Shown: positions 34,653 through 44,525, counted from the first letter of the stretch. The stretch is DNA of 64,000 nt from Naasia sp. SYSU D00057 (GCF_017916505.1 NZ_JAFMSZ010000002.1:310001-374000), one strand, 5' to 3'. Translations and numbers: made by a program. The notes: generated by a model from the letters alone, not told the origin.

Positions 34653-37459
34653 TCACCGCCCCGGGAGCCGGGAGGCCAGCAGCTGGGCGAGGTGCAGGCC
34701 CCGCCTGCCCGCCAGCTGCTCCGCCTGGGTGCGGCAGGAGAACCCGTCCGCGAGGAAGACGACGGACTCGGGCGCCGCTCGCAGGGCCGGCAGCATTCCG
34801 TGCTCCGCGATCGCCACCGAGACGTCGTAGTGCCCTTTCTCCATGCCGAAGTTGCCGGCGAGGCCGCAGCAGCCGGCGATGCGGGTGACGCTCGCCCCCG
34901 CGGTGGTCAGCAGGGCCTCGTCGATCCGCCATCCCATGACGGAGTGCTGGTGGCAGTGCGGCTGCGCGACCACGTCGACGCCGTCGAGTCGCGGCGGCGC
35001 CCACCGGCCCGCGTGCGGCGCGCGCGGGGCCGTGAGGAACTCGGCGAGGGTGAACGTGTTCTTCGCGAGCCGCCGGGCGCGGGGGTCGTCCGGGAGCAGG
35101 TCCGCCAGGTCGGACCGCAGGACGGCGGTGCACGACGGCTCGAGCCCGACGACCGGGGTCCCCTCGGCGGCGAAGGGCGAGAGGACGTCGACGGCCGCCC
35201 GGAGACGCCGGCGCGCGGCGGACAGCTGGCCCGTCGTGATCCAGGTGAGGCCGCAGCAGACGGCCCGATCCGGCACGATCACCGAGTACCCCGCGTCCTC
35301 GAGCAGGGCGGCCGCGGCGTGCGCGATCTGTGTGTCGAGGCCGTCGGTGAAGGTGTCGGCCCACAGCACGACACGAGCCGGCCGGCCCCGGGTCGGCGAC
35401 GCCAGCCCCGCCGGAAGGTGTGCGCAGGCAGCGTCGGAACGCCCCGGCGCGGATCGGCGCCCGCCAGCCGCAGCCCGAGGCGCCGGAGGGGCGCGACGCG
35501 CGCCAGGGCGTTGACGATGCCGGGCGCCCATGACGCGATCCTCAGCCAGACGGGCAGTCGGCCGAAGCTGTAGTGCGCGATCGGTCGCAGCCGGCCCCGG
35601 TAGCGGTTCGCGAGCATCTCGGCCTTCAGCGCCGCCATGTCGACCCCGGCGGGGCAGTCCGAGGAGCATGCCTTGCACGACAGGCACAGCTCGAGCGACT
35701 CCGCCACCTCGGGCGAGCGCCACCCGCCGGTCACGAGCGTGCCGTTGACCATCTCCTGCAGGGTCCGCGCCCGGCCCCGCGTGGAGTCCCGCTCGTCCCG
35801 GGTGGCCAGGTAGGAGGGGCACATGACTCCGCCCGCAGCGCCGTCGTCGGCGCGGCACTTGCCCACGCCGACGCAGCGGTGCACGGCGCGCGACACGTCG
35901 CCGCCGTCGGCGAGCAGGGCGACGCCCCTCGCGCGGAGCGGCCGGGCGGCGGGCAGCCGGAGGTCGGCGTCGACGGGCGCAGGGCGGACCACGATGCCGG
36001 GGTTCAGGATGCCGTCGGGGTCGAAGACGTCCTTGAGGTCCGCCATGGCGGCGAGGGCCTGCGGCGAGTAGAGGCGGGTCAGCAGCTCGCCGCGCGCGCG
36101 GCCGTCGCCGTGCTCGCCGGACAGCGACCCGCCGTGCCGGGCGACGAGATCCGCAGCGTCCTCGAGGAAGCGCCGGAACCGCTCCGGCGCGGATTCGAGC
36201 GGGAAGTCGAGCCGCGTGTGCAGGCAGCCGTCGCCCAGGTGGCCGTAGGTGAGGCCCGCCACCCCGTGACGGGCCTTCAGCTCCTCGAAGTCGCGGAGGT
36301 AGGTGCCGAGCGCGGCGGGCGGCACCGCGGCGTCCTCCCAGCCCGGCCACGCGGGACGGCCGTCGGGGGTGCGGCCGGCGAGGCCCACACCGTCCTCGCG
36401 GATCCGCCACAGCGCCCGCGACTCCTCGCCGGGGGGCAGCACGCGGGACGCGCCCGCCGCCGCCGACGCGACCACCGCGTGGGCCGCCGCGACCGCCTCG
36501 TCGGGCGTCGCGCCCGACGTCTCGACGAAGAGCCAGGCGCCGCCGGCCGGGAGGTCCGGCACGCCGCCGCCGCCCGCGGCCACGACGTCGACGAGATAGG
36601 AGTCCATGCTCTCCAGCGCGAGCGGCCGGTGCGGGAGCAGCGCGAGCACGTCGTCCGCGGCGGCGGGGGTGTCCGGATAGCCGAGAACCGCCAGCGCGGT
36701 CGCCTGCGGGATGTCGACGAGCCGCAGGGTCGCCTCGAGCACCACCGCGCAGGTGCCCTCGGTGCCGACCAGGGCCTTCGCCAGGTCCCGTCCGCGCTCC
36801 GGCAGCAGGTGCTCGAGGGGGTAGCCCGAGGCCTGCCGCCCGAACCGCCCGAACTCGGTGCGGATCGTCGCGAGGTGGCGGCGCACGAGGTCCTCGAGCT
36901 CGGGGTGCGGCGCGAAGCCGGCGCCCAGCTCGTGCACCGCCCCGGTGCCGTCCACGACGGTGAGACCGAGGACGTTGTCGACCGTGCGCCCCCAGGCGGC
37001 CGCTCGCGGACCGCACGCGTTGTTGCCGATCATCCCGCCGATGGTGCAGCGGGAGGCCGTTGACGGGTCGGGTCCGAACCGCAGCCCGTGCTCGCGGGCG
37101 GCGGCCTGCAGGTCGGCGAGCACGACGCCGGGCTCGACGCGCGCCGTGCGGGCAACCGGGTCGATCTCCAGGATGCGGGTGAGGAAGCGGCTCGTGTCGA
37201 CGACCCAGCCCGCGCCCACCGCATTGCCCGCGACCGACGTGCCGGCGCCGCGCACGGTGAGCGGCGTGCCGGACGCCCGCGCGGCGCGGACGACGTCGAC
37301 CAGCTCGTCGCGGGTGCGGGGGAAGAGGACCGCCTCGGGCACCACGCGGTAGTTGGACCCATCGGAGGAGTACTCCGCCCGGCGACGCGAGCCGTCGTCC
37401 ACGAGGCCCGGACGCCGGGCACGCAGCTCCTCGAGCGCGGGCGCTGCCGACGCGGTCAT
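34653..37459 (-). pseudogene. FAD-linked dehydrogenase with Fe-S and CCG domains, broken by one frameshift
   Basis: Reads as one approximately 935-residue protein if a single base is added near 35425. Residues 1-530 form an FAD-binding type-4 domain (VRGAGTSVAGNAVG, GGMIGNNACGPRAAAWG, GHLGDGCLHTRLDFPL, SGEHGDGRARGELL). A Fe-S region follows with CVGVGKCRADD...MCPSY and LCLSCKACSSDCPAGVDM. Then come cysteine-rich CCG domains (CCGLTW, HCHQHSVMG, CCGLAGNFG) in the other frame. Such FAD/Fe-S/CCG fusions oxidise D-2-hydroxy acids such as D-lactate or D-2-hydroxyglutarate. The total length, 2807 bases, is one short of a multiple of three. The break falls in a CGGCGGGGCTGG stretch, so a lost G is the simplest cause. 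Either the gene is inactive or the assembly has an error. Confidence 0.82.
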
Positions 37460-37496
37460 CGCTGCTCCCTCCGGCGCATCCCCGCGTCTCCCGCGC

Positions 37497-38360
37497 TCAG
37501 CCGTGGGCGACGACCCGCTGGCGGGTCACGCCGAGCCCGTCGATGCCCTGCTCCATCACGTCGCCGACGGCGAGGAAGGGGAACCGGCCCGACATGGCGA
37601 CGCCCTCCGGCGTGCCCGTGTTGAGCAGGTCGCCGGGCTCCAGCACCGCGTACTGGGAGAGGTGATGGACGAGCTCGGCGACGCTGAACACCATGTCGCG
37701 GGTGCTCGAGTCCTGCCGGGGCTCCCCGTTCACGCGGCTCCACAGGCGCAGGCCCTGCGGATCCGGCACCTCGTCCGCGGGCACCAGCCACGGGCCCACC
37801 GGGTTGAAGGTCGCCGCGATCTTCCCCTTCGACCACTGGCCGCCGGACTCCTGCTTCTGCCACACCCGCTCGGAGACGTCGTTGCTGACGACGTAGCCGG
37901 CGACGGCGGCGAGAGCCTCCTCCGGGCCGGGGAGGTAGCTCGCGCGGCGCCCGATGACGACGCCGAGCTCGACCTCCCAGTCCAGCTCGGTGGCGCGGGG
38001 CGGCAGCACGACGTCGTCGTAGGCGCCGACGACCGTGTTCGGGTGCTTGAAGAAGAGGATCGGGACGGTGGGTGCGGGCGATCCCGACTCCGCAGCGTGC
38101 GCCGCATAGTTCTGGCCGATGCAGAGCACAGCGGTCGGACGGGCGATCGGCGCGCCGATGCGCAGGGAGTCCGCGTCGGGAAGCACGGGCAGCGTGCCCG
38201 CGGCGGCCGCCTCGCGGGCCCGCGCCAGCCCGTCCGCGGCGAGGAAGGCACCGTCGAGGTCGCGGGTGAGCGGCCGGAGGTCGTACACCGTGCCGTCCAG
38301 CTCGACGGCGGGGATCTCCTGCCCGAGCGGGCCCAGTCGGCGGAACGTCGTCACCTGCAT
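37497..38360 (-). CDS. Fumarylacetoacetate hydrolase-family protein
   Basis: 287 residues, ATG 38360. The FAH fold starts about residue 75 with CIGQNYAAHAAESG and KHPNTVVGAYDDVVLPP; metal-binding acidic residues lie in DWEVELGVVIGRRA, then YVVSNDVSERVWQ and NTGTPEGVAMS. Family members hydrolyse or decarboxylate C-C bonds in 2-oxo acids (acylpyruvate, 2-keto-3-deoxy acid or homoprotocatechuate pathways). With the SSADH upstream and FAD oxidoreductase downstream it may belong to an organic-acid degradation route; the substrate is not known. Confidence 0.88.
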   Translation of the reverse strand: MQVTTFRRLGPLGQEIPAVELDGTVYDLRPLTRDLDGAFLAADGLARAREAAAAGTLPVLPDADSLRIGAPIARPTAVLCIGQNYAAHAAESGSPAPTVPILFFKHPNTVVGAYDDVVLPPRATELDWEVELGVVIGRRASYLPGPEEALAAVAGYVVSNDVSERVWQKQESGGQWSKGKIAATFNPVGPWLVPADEVPDPQGLRLWSRVNGEPRQDSSTRDMVFSVAELVHHLSQYAVLEPGDLLNTGTPEGVAMSGRFPFLAVGDVMEQGIDGLGVTRQRVVAHG

Positions 38361-38413
38361 CCTCCCGCGCCGGCACCTCCCGGCTGCTCCGTCAGGCTAC
38401 CGCTGCAGGTCCC

Positions 38414-38473
38414 CGCGGGTCGTGCGGACAACTCGCGACGGTCTGCGGCTGCGAGTTGTCCGGGCGACCCGCG
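38414..38473. terminator. Large palindrome between FAH and SSADH genes
   Basis: CGCGGGTCG (38414-38422) and CGGACAACTCGC (38425-38436) pair with GCGAGTTGTCCG (38451-38462) and CGACCCGCG (38465-38473): 21 pairs broken by two bases. Strong enough to end transcription of the SSADH gene, or to be an intergenic palindromic repeat. Confidence 0.65.
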
Positions 38474-38497
38474 CTACCCGGTCGGCAGGGCCGGCGG

Positions 38498-39958
38498 TCA
38501 GGGCGTGGTGGCGATGTACTTCTCCTCGAGGAACTCGAGGATGCCCTCCGAGCTGCCCTCCCGGCCGATGCCGCTCTGCTTCATCCCGCCGAACGGGGCG
38601 GCCGGGTCGCTCAGCACGCCCCGGTTCACCGCGACCATGCCGGCGTCGATGCGCTGGGCGACCGCGAGGGCATGCTGCGGCTCGCCGAACACGTAGCCGA
38701 TGAGGCCGAAGATGGTGTCGTTCGCCATCCGGACGGCGTCGTCGACGTCGTCGAAGGGGACGAGCGGCGAGACCGGGCCGAAGATCTCGGTCTGGTTGAT
38801 CGCGCTGCCGTGCTTGACGTCGACGAGCACGGTCGGCTCGTAGAAGGCGCCACCGGGCAGCTTGCCGCCGCCGAGGGTCACCTTCGCGCCGTCCTGGACG
38901 GCGGCGTCGACGAGGTCAGCGACCTTGTCGCGCTCCTTGATCGACACGAGCGCGCCCAGCTTGTTGGCGCGGTCGAGGCCTGGACCGACGGTGAACTCGC
39001 GCAGCTTCTCCGCGAGCTTGCCCGCGAACTCGTCGTAGACCGAGGTGTGCACGTAGAAGCGGTTGGCGGCGGTGCAGGCGGCGCCGCCGTTGCGCATCTT
39101 CGCGACGAGGGCGCCCTCGACGGCGGCGTCGACGTCCGAACCCGGCAGGACCACGAACGGCGCGTTGCCGCCGAGCTCCATCGACGTGCTGATGATCGTC
39201 TCCGCCGCCTGCTTCAGCAGGACGCGGCCGACCTCGGTCGACCCGGTGAAGGACAGCTTCCGCACGGCGGGGTGCTTCATCATCCGCTCGACGGACGGAC
39301 CGACGCGGTCCGGGGTGATGAGGTTGACCACACCGGCCGGCACGCCGGCCCGGGTGAGGACCTCGACGATGTACGCGGCGGTCAGCGGCGTCTCGGACGC
39401 GGGCTTCAGCACGACGGTGCAGCCGGCGGCGAGCGCCGGCGCGAGCTTGCGCGTGGCCATCGCGGCGGGGAAGTTCCACGGCGTGATGAGCAGCGAGACG
39501 CCGATCGGCTGGTGCGTGGTGATGATGCGCTTGTCGCCGTTCGGCGAGAGGCGGAACTCGCCCGGGATGCGCACGGCCTCCTCGGCGAACCAGCGGAAGA
39601 ACTCGGTGGCGTAGTCCGCCTCGCCGAGGGCGTCGGCGAAGGCCTTGCCGTTCTCGCGGACCATGATCTCGGCGAGGTGCTCGCGCTCGGAGCGCAGGAT
39701 CTCGAACGCGGTGCGCAGGATCTCCGACCGCTGTCGTGGCGGCGTCGCCGCCCACGACGGGAAGGCCCGCGCGGCGGCGTCGACGGCCTCGACGCAGTCG
39801 TCCTCGGTGGCGATGGCGAACTGCGCGATCTCGCTGTTGTCGGCCGGATCGATCACCGGGAATGTGCGGCCCTCGGCGCCGCTGCGCCAGGCCCCGTCGA
39901 TGAACAGCTCGGACCGGTAGTCCGTGCTCGTGCGCTCGGTCGTCTGCTCGAGGGTCAT
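38498..39958 (-). CDS. gabD: Succinate-semialdehyde dehydrogenase
   Basis: 486 residues; ATG 39958 follows AAGGCGGAG. Aldehyde-dehydrogenase motifs: ITPWNFPAAMATRKLAPALAAG (seen as ITPWNFPAAMATRK), FTGSTEVGR, the general base E261 in MELGGN, the catalytic C295 in NGGAACTAANRF and EIFGPVSPL. Overall pattern fits the SSADH (GabD) group, which oxidises succinate semialdehyde to succinate with NAD(P)+. Other aldehyde substrates remain possible. Confidence 0.88.
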   Translation of the reverse strand: MTLEQTTERTSTDYRSELFIDGAWRSGAEGRTFPVIDPADNSEIAQFAIATEDDCVEAVDAAARAFPSWAATPPRQRSEILRTAFEILRSEREHLAEIMVRENGKAFADALGEADYATEFFRWFAEEAVRIPGEFRLSPNGDKRIITTHQPIGVSLLITPWNFPAAMATRKLAPALAAGCTVVLKPASETPLTAAYIVEVLTRAGVPAGVVNLITPDRVGPSVERMMKHPAVRKLSFTGSTEVGRVLLKQAAETIISTSMELGGNAPFVVLPGSDVDAAVEGALVAKMRNGGAACTAANRFYVHTSVYDEFAGKLAEKLREFTVGPGLDRANKLGALVSIKERDKVADLVDAAVQDGAKVTLGGGKLPGGAFYEPTVLVDVKHGSAINQTEIFGPVSPLVPFDDVDDAVRMANDTIFGLIGYVFGEPQHALAVAQRIDAGMVAVNRGVLSDPAAPFGGMKQSGIGREGSSEGILEFLEEKYIATTP

Positions 39959-40052
39959 GCTCCGCCTTCCCTTCCGCACCCGCTCGGGGACGTGGCCACC
40001 GGGCGGGCTTCGCGGGTCCCTCCGATCGTATCCCCGCAGCCGGGCGGACGCG

Positions 40053-40352
40053 TCAGAGGAGGGTGTCGACGCAGGCGCGCTCGCCCACCACGGTGCGCAC
40101 CCAGCCGGCCGCCTCGACGTGCGCCGGATGCACCTGGTACGCCTCGACCGCTTCGGCGTCGTCGTGCTCGGAGACGAGGACGACGTCCCAGTTGCCGTCC
40201 GCCCAGCCCGTGTCGGCGCCGACGGCGAGCGACCGGAGGCCGGGGACGAGCCCGACGAGCGGCTCGAGGCGCTCGCGCAAGCCCTCGACGTCACGGAGCT
40301 TCTGCTCCTGGTCGGTCGCGGCCAGCTTCCACAGGACGACGTGGCGGATCAT
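40053..40352 (-). CDS. Dabb-family (stress-responsive A/B barrel) protein
   Basis: 99 residues, AAGGAG before ATG 40352. The start MIRHVVLWKL and the ending YQVHPAHVEAAGWVRTVVGER are characteristic of Dabb dimeric alpha-beta barrel proteins. No catalytic function can be assigned. It precedes the SSADH gene by 94 bases on the same strand. Confidence 0.85.
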   Translation of the reverse strand: MIRHVVLWKLAATDQEQKLRDVEGLRERLEPLVGLVPGLRSLAVGADTGWADGNWDVVLVSEHDDAEAVEAYQVHPAHVEAAGWVRTVVGERACVDTLL

Positions 40353-40382
40353 CCGTGCTCCTTCCGAGGGAATGCCCCGAGG

Positions 40383-41840
40383 CTATCGGGCTTCGGCGGG
40401 CTGCTCCTGCTGCCGGTGCCCCGGCATGAAGGCGACGGCGACGAGGAGCGCCGCGGCGATCCCCGCCATGCCGAGGAAGACGACGTGCAGGGCGGGCATC
40501 AGGGCGCCCGCGGAGGGGGTGCCCTCCCCCGGTCCGGAGAGCGAGTTCACCACGGCGCCGAAGACCGCGACGCCGACGGCGGACCCGATGGACCGGGCGA
40601 ACAGGTTCGTCGAGGTGACGACCCCGCGCTCGCTCCAGTCGACGCTCGACTGCGCGGCGACAAGGGTGGGCGCGGTGACCCAGCCCATGCCGAGCCCGAC
40701 CACGACGCAGTAGAGGGCGATCTGCCAGAGCTCGGACGACCGGCCGAGGGTGAGGGTGAGCGACGTGCCGGCCAGCACGAAGACGGCACCCACCACCGCG
40801 GTCGAGCGGAACCCCCAGCGGAGGTAGAGGGCGCCGGCGAGAGACGCGGCGATCGGCCAGCCGATTGTCAGGGCGGCGAGCGCGAAGCCCGCGAGGATCG
40901 CCGAGGCACCCAGCACCACCTGCCCGTAGGTCGGCACGTAGGAGGAGAGGCCGAGCACGATCGCGCCGGCGAGCAGGGAGGCGATGCTGCTCGCGAGCAG
41001 CACGCGCCGGCGGAGCACCCACAGCGGCAGGATCGGGTGCTCGACGCGGCGCTCCACGAGCACGAAGACGACGAGCAGCACCAGCGCGGCGCCGAACACG
41101 GCGATGCTCGGCGCGGAGATCCAGCTCCACGCCTGTCCGCCCTCGAGCAGGCCGAGGATCAGCAGCGCGGTGCCGGTCGCGAGCAGCCCGGCGCCGAGGT
41201 AGTCGATCTTCTGCCGGGAGCGCACCGGCTCCTCGGTGAAGTTGCGGAGCAGCAGCGCGGCGGCGATCAGGCACAGCGGGATGTTGAGGAAGAAGATCCA
41301 GCGCCAGGAGACGAGGTCGGAGAAGACGCCGCCGAGGGCGGGCCCGACGACGGAGGAGATGCCCCAGACGCTCGCGAGGTAGCCCTGCACCTTCGCGCGC
41401 TCGCGGACCGTGTAGATGTCGCCCGCGATGGTGATGCTGATCGGCTGGATCGCCCCCGCGCCGAGCCCCTGGATGGCACGGAACACGATCAGGGCGGGCA
41501 TGCTCCAGGCGAAGCCGCAGAGGATCGAGCCGAGGAGGAAGAGGGCGATGCCGATCATCATCAGCGGCTTCCGGCCGAGGATGTCGGCGAGCCTGCCGTA
41601 GATCGGCGTCGAGGCGGCCTGCGCGAGGACGTAGATCGAGAAGAGCCAGGGGAACTGGGCGAAGCCGCCGAGGTCGCCGACGACCGCGGGCACCGCGGTC
41701 GCGATGATGGTCGAGTCGAGCGCGACGAGCGAGGTGCTGAGCATGAGCGAGAGCAGGATCGGACCGCGCTCCGAGCGCAGGCCGATGCTCGACCGGGAGA
41801 CCTGGCTGCTGTCCGCTGTGCCCGTCATTTGATTAGCCAC
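40383..41840 (-). CDS. DHA2-type MFS drug exporter (EmrB/QacA)
   Basis: 485 residues from GTG 41840, or 481 from ATG 41828. About 14 spans. Motifs: LDSTIIATAVPAVVGDLGG in helix 1 (motif D1), GRLADILGRKPLM (motif A), VFRAIQGLGAGAIQPI (motif B) and WGISSVVGPALGGVFSD (motif C, antiporter). Proton-coupled multidrug export at the membrane. The 97-base gap to the divergent aminotransferase gene holds its promoter. Confidence 0.9.
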   Translation of the reverse strand: MANQMTGTADSSQVSRSSIGLRSERGPILLSLMLSTSLVALDSTIIATAVPAVVGDLGGFAQFPWLFSIYVLAQAASTPIYGRLADILGRKPLMMIGIALFLLGSILCGFAWSMPALIVFRAIQGLGAGAIQPISITIAGDIYTVRERAKVQGYLASVWGISSVVGPALGGVFSDLVSWRWIFFLNIPLCLIAAALLLRNFTEEPVRSRQKIDYLGAGLLATGTALLILGLLEGGQAWSWISAPSIAVFGAALVLLVVFVLVERRVEHPILPLWVLRRRVLLASSIASLLAGAIVLGLSSYVPTYGQVVLGASAILAGFALAALTIGWPIAASLAGALYLRWGFRSTAVVGAVFVLAGTSLTLTLGRSSELWQIALYCVVVGLGMGWVTAPTLVAAQSSVDWSERGVVTSTNLFARSIGSAVGVAVFGAVVNSLSGPGEGTPSAGALMPALHVVFLGMAGIAAALLVAVAFMPGHRQQEQPAEAR

Positions 41841-41938
41841 GGGTAACTAGAAGAGCTGGACCGCGCTCGGGTATTCCCCTTCCGCGCAGTCCCCCGTGAG
41901 CATCCGTTCCCGGGGATAGGGTGCGGGAGGGAGGACAG

Positions 41939-43111
41939 ATGGGTTCCACACCGGACTTCGACGCGATCACGGTCGACCGCCTCCGCGAGATCGGCGGCCT
42001 CAAGTGGTCGGCGTTCCCGGGAACGATCGGCGCTTTCGTCGCCGAGGCCGACTACGGCGTCGCTCCCCCGATCGCGCGGGCACTGCACGATGCGGTCGAT
42101 CGCGGGCTGTTCGGCTACCTGCCGGCCGCGCTCGGCGCGGAGCTCGCCGAGGCGACCGCGGAGTGGCAGCGCAGCGCCTACGGCTGGTCCGTCCCCGCCG
42201 AGCGGGTGCATCCGCTGGGCGATGTGGTCGCCGGGCTGCGGGCCGCGATCGAGTTCTTCTCCGAGCCGGGCGCCCCGGTGATCCTGCCCACCCCCGCCTA
42301 CATGCCGTTCCTCACCGTGCCGGCCACGCTGGGCCGGGAAACGATCGAGGTGCCCCTGCTCGACGGTGCCGCCGGCTACGCGTTCGACCTGGAAGGCATC
42401 GACCGGGCGTTCCGGGCCGGCGCCCGGCTGCTCATCCTCTGCAACCCGTACAACCCCGTCGGCCGGGTGTTCCGGCGCGAGGAGCTCGAGGCGCTGGCCG
42501 AGGTGGTCGAGCGCAACGGCGGCCGCGTGTTCTCGGACGAGATCCACGCGCCGTTCGTCTACCCGGGCGGGCGGCACATCCCGTACGCATCGCTCTCCGC
42601 CGCGACGGCCGCGCACACCGTCACGGCGACCTCCGCGTCGAAGGCGTGGAACCTGCCCGGCCTCAAGTGCGCGCAGCTGATCCTCAGCAACGAGGGCGAC
42701 GAGGAGCTGTGGGAGCGCGAGGGCGGGTTCCTCGAGCACGGGGCGAGCAACCTCGGCGTCGTCGCCAACATCGCCGCCTACCGCGAGGGCCGGGAGTGGC
42801 TCGACGCCGCGATCGCCTACACGGACCGGAACCGCCACGCGCTCGGCGAGCTGCTCGCGGAGGCCGCACCGGGCATGCGCTACCGGCCGCCGGAGGGCAC
42901 GTACATCGCCTGGCTGGACGCGCGGGAGCTCGGGCTCGACGGCTCGACCGCGGACTTCTTCCGCGAGGAGGCGGGCGTCACCATGACGGACGGCGCGGCC
43001 TGCGGGCAGCCCGGACGCGGGTTCCTGCGCTTCGTGATCGCGACGCCGCGTCCGATCCTCGAGGATGCGGTGACGCGGATGGGGCGGGCGCTGCGGCGTC
43101 GAGCGGCCTGA
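41939..43111 (+). CDS. MalY/PatB-family PLP aminotransferase / C-S lyase
   Basis: 390 residues; ATG 41939 follows GGAGGAC. Fold-type I aminotransferase: the start KWSAFPGTIGAFVAEADYGVAPPI fits the MalY/PatB subgroup (K-W usually followed by a D-rich stretch), then CNPYNPVGRVF, SDEIHAPFV and PLP lysine K235 in SASKAWNLPGLKCAQ. Members cleave cystathionine or act as aminotransferases. Divergent from the MFS exporter. Confidence 0.85.
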   Translation: MGSTPDFDAITVDRLREIGGLKWSAFPGTIGAFVAEADYGVAPPIARALHDAVDRGLFGYLPAALGAELAEATAEWQRSAYGWSVPAERVHPLGDVVAGLRAAIEFFSEPGAPVILPTPAYMPFLTVPATLGRETIEVPLLDGAAGYAFDLEGIDRAFRAGARLLILCNPYNPVGRVFRREELEALAEVVERNGGRVFSDEIHAPFVYPGGRHIPYASLSAATAAHTVTATSASKAWNLPGLKCAQLILSNEGDEELWEREGGFLEHGASNLGVVANIAAYREGREWLDAAIAYTDRNRHALGELLAEAAPGMRYRPPEGTYIAWLDARELGLDGSTADFFREEAGVTMTDGAACGQPGRGFLRFVIATPRPILEDAVTRMGRALRRRAA

Positions 43112-43112
43112 C

Positions 43113-43358
43113 CTACTCGTGGCCCTCGCGGGGACCGACCAGCAGCGCGCGGGCCTCCCGCAGCGACATCACCCGGCGGGCGTCGGCGGGACGCTCGAGC
43201 TCGAGGACCTCGTAGGAGCCGCCGATGCGCTGCACGAAGCCGAGCAGACCGGCGGGATCGGCGCGGTCGACGCTCTTGTTCACGAGGCGCCACTGGCCCT
43301 CGCCGACGAACTGCGCCCCGACCTCTGCCAGCTCACGCGGGTATGCCACCTTCAGCAC
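43113..43358 (-). CDS. Small protein of unknown function, 81 residues
   Basis: GTG 43358 has GAGGAGG six bases upstream. Starts VLKVAYPRELAEVG and has the pattern WRLVNKSVDRADPAGLLGFVQ ... SYEVLELERP, a compact alpha/beta domain. No family recognised. It converges on the aminotransferase gene with only one base between the stops. Confidence 0.65.
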   Translation of the reverse strand: MLKVAYPRELAEVGAQFVGEGQWRLVNKSVDRADPAGLLGFVQRIGGSYEVLELERPADARRVMSLREARALLVGPREGHE

Positions 43359-43465
43359 GCTGAACCTCCTCGTTCGGCCCTGTTGGCCCAACGACTCTAT
43401 GCGTGCCGGTATTCCCGTGCCGGGACCCGGGAAACACTTCGCAACCTCGCCGTGCCGCGTCGGTG

Positions 43466-44389
43466 TCAGGCGGGCAGGTACCGCACGCCCCACCGCGCGA
43501 TCCAGTGCTCGCCGGGCTCGAGCCAGCGGAGGCTCTCGCCCGTCGCGAGCGCGTTGGCAGGCGCGGTCATGGGCTCCATCGCGACCGCGAACTCCTCGCC
43601 GGTGTGGCCGGTGAAGGCGGGCTGGGTGAACACCTGGACGTAGGCGAAGTCGTCGTCGCCCCACAGCTCGGTGGCCTCGCCGCTCGGGGCGGTGAGGCGG
43701 TGCCGGTGCGCGCCGTCGATCAGCTCGAGGTCGGTGTACGCGGTGTTGAGGGATGCCTCCTTCAGAGCCTTGCCGGCGCGGAGGTCGACGTCGGTGCCCT
43801 CGACGCTCTCGCGGCCCGTGGGGATCATGGCGTCGTCGAGCGGGTACCAGGTGGAGCCCGCGACCGTGACGGTGAGCTCGTCCGACGGGGTGTCGCCGAC
43901 CCGGAAGTACGGATGCGTGCCGATCGCGACCGGGGCCGTGTCCGTGCCGGCGTTCACGATGCCGTGGGTCACCTCGAGGCCGTCGTCGGTGAGCTCGTAC
44001 CGGACCGAGGTCTCGAGCAGGAACTGATAGCCGTGCTGCGGGAAGACCGTCGCGGCGAGGGTCACGGCCGCCTCGGAGCGGTCGGTGACCCGGTAGCCGG
44101 TGTTGCGGAGGAGGCCGTGCGTCGCGTTGCCGGTGGACGGCTCCGTGATGTCGAGCCTCTGCTCCGTGCCGTTCAGGGTCCATCGGCCCCCGCGCACCCG
44201 ATTCGGCCAGGGCACCAGCACGATGCCCGCGCCGTAGGGCGGGGTGAGGTGGTCCGGGTACTCGTGCACGAGGGCGACTCCGCCGACCCGCAGCGAGCGC
44301 AGCGACGCCGCGAGCTCGGTGACCGTTGCGGTGACGCGGCCGAGCGCGCCGTCGTGGCTGAGCAGGAACTGTTCTCCGGTCGGCAGCAT
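43466..44389 (-). CDS. galM: Aldose 1-epimerase (mutarotase)
   Basis: 307 residues. GalM features: GIVLVPWPNRVRGGRW near 55, THGLLRN with the conserved His, GTHPYFRVGD near 160 (proton donor His), and the C-terminal AMEPMTAPANALATGES containing the catalytic Glu. It interconverts alpha and beta hexoses, feeding galactokinase. It lies beside galT-galK but on the opposite strand with the DeoR-type gene between. Confidence 0.9.
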   Translation of the reverse strand: MLPTGEQFLLSHDGALGRVTATVTELAASLRSLRVGGVALVHEYPDHLTPPYGAGIVLVPWPNRVRGGRWTLNGTEQRLDITEPSTGNATHGLLRNTGYRVTDRSEAAVTLAATVFPQHGYQFLLETSVRYELTDDGLEVTHGIVNAGTDTAPVAIGTHPYFRVGDTPSDELTVTVAGSTWYPLDDAMIPTGRESVEGTDVDLRAGKALKEASLNTAYTDLELIDGAHRHRLTAPSGEATELWGDDDFAYVQVFTQPAFTGHTGEEFAVAMEPMTAPANALATGESLRWLEPGEHWIARWGVRYLPA

Positions 44390-44449
44390 GAGCCGACTCT
44401 AGCCCCGGCGCTCGACCCGGCGTCCGGCCCGCCGTGCGGTCCCCCGTCA

Positions 44450-44522
44450 GCAGGACTTTCCGCCATCGGCAGGAGAATCCGGGGCCGGAAGTCCTGCCGA
44501 GTGCGGAAAGTCCTGCCGAGTG
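44450..44522. repeat. Inverted and direct repeat cluster between galM and deoR-type genes
   Basis: GCAGGACTTTCCGC (44450-44463) is the exact reverse complement of GCGGAAAGTCCTGC (44503-44516); AAGTCCTGCCGAGTG is present twice in direct orientation (44489-44503 and 44508-44522). Could form a terminator for the DeoR-type gene, which ends at 44526. Confidence 0.6.
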
Positions 44523-44525
44523 GGC

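Noticed and set aside
35365-35425. Programmed -1 frameshift in the FAD/Fe-S gene
   Set aside because: No classical slippery heptamer followed by a stem-loop or pseudoknot is evident, and homologues of this fusion are normally encoded in one frame. A base lost in a G-run is simpler.
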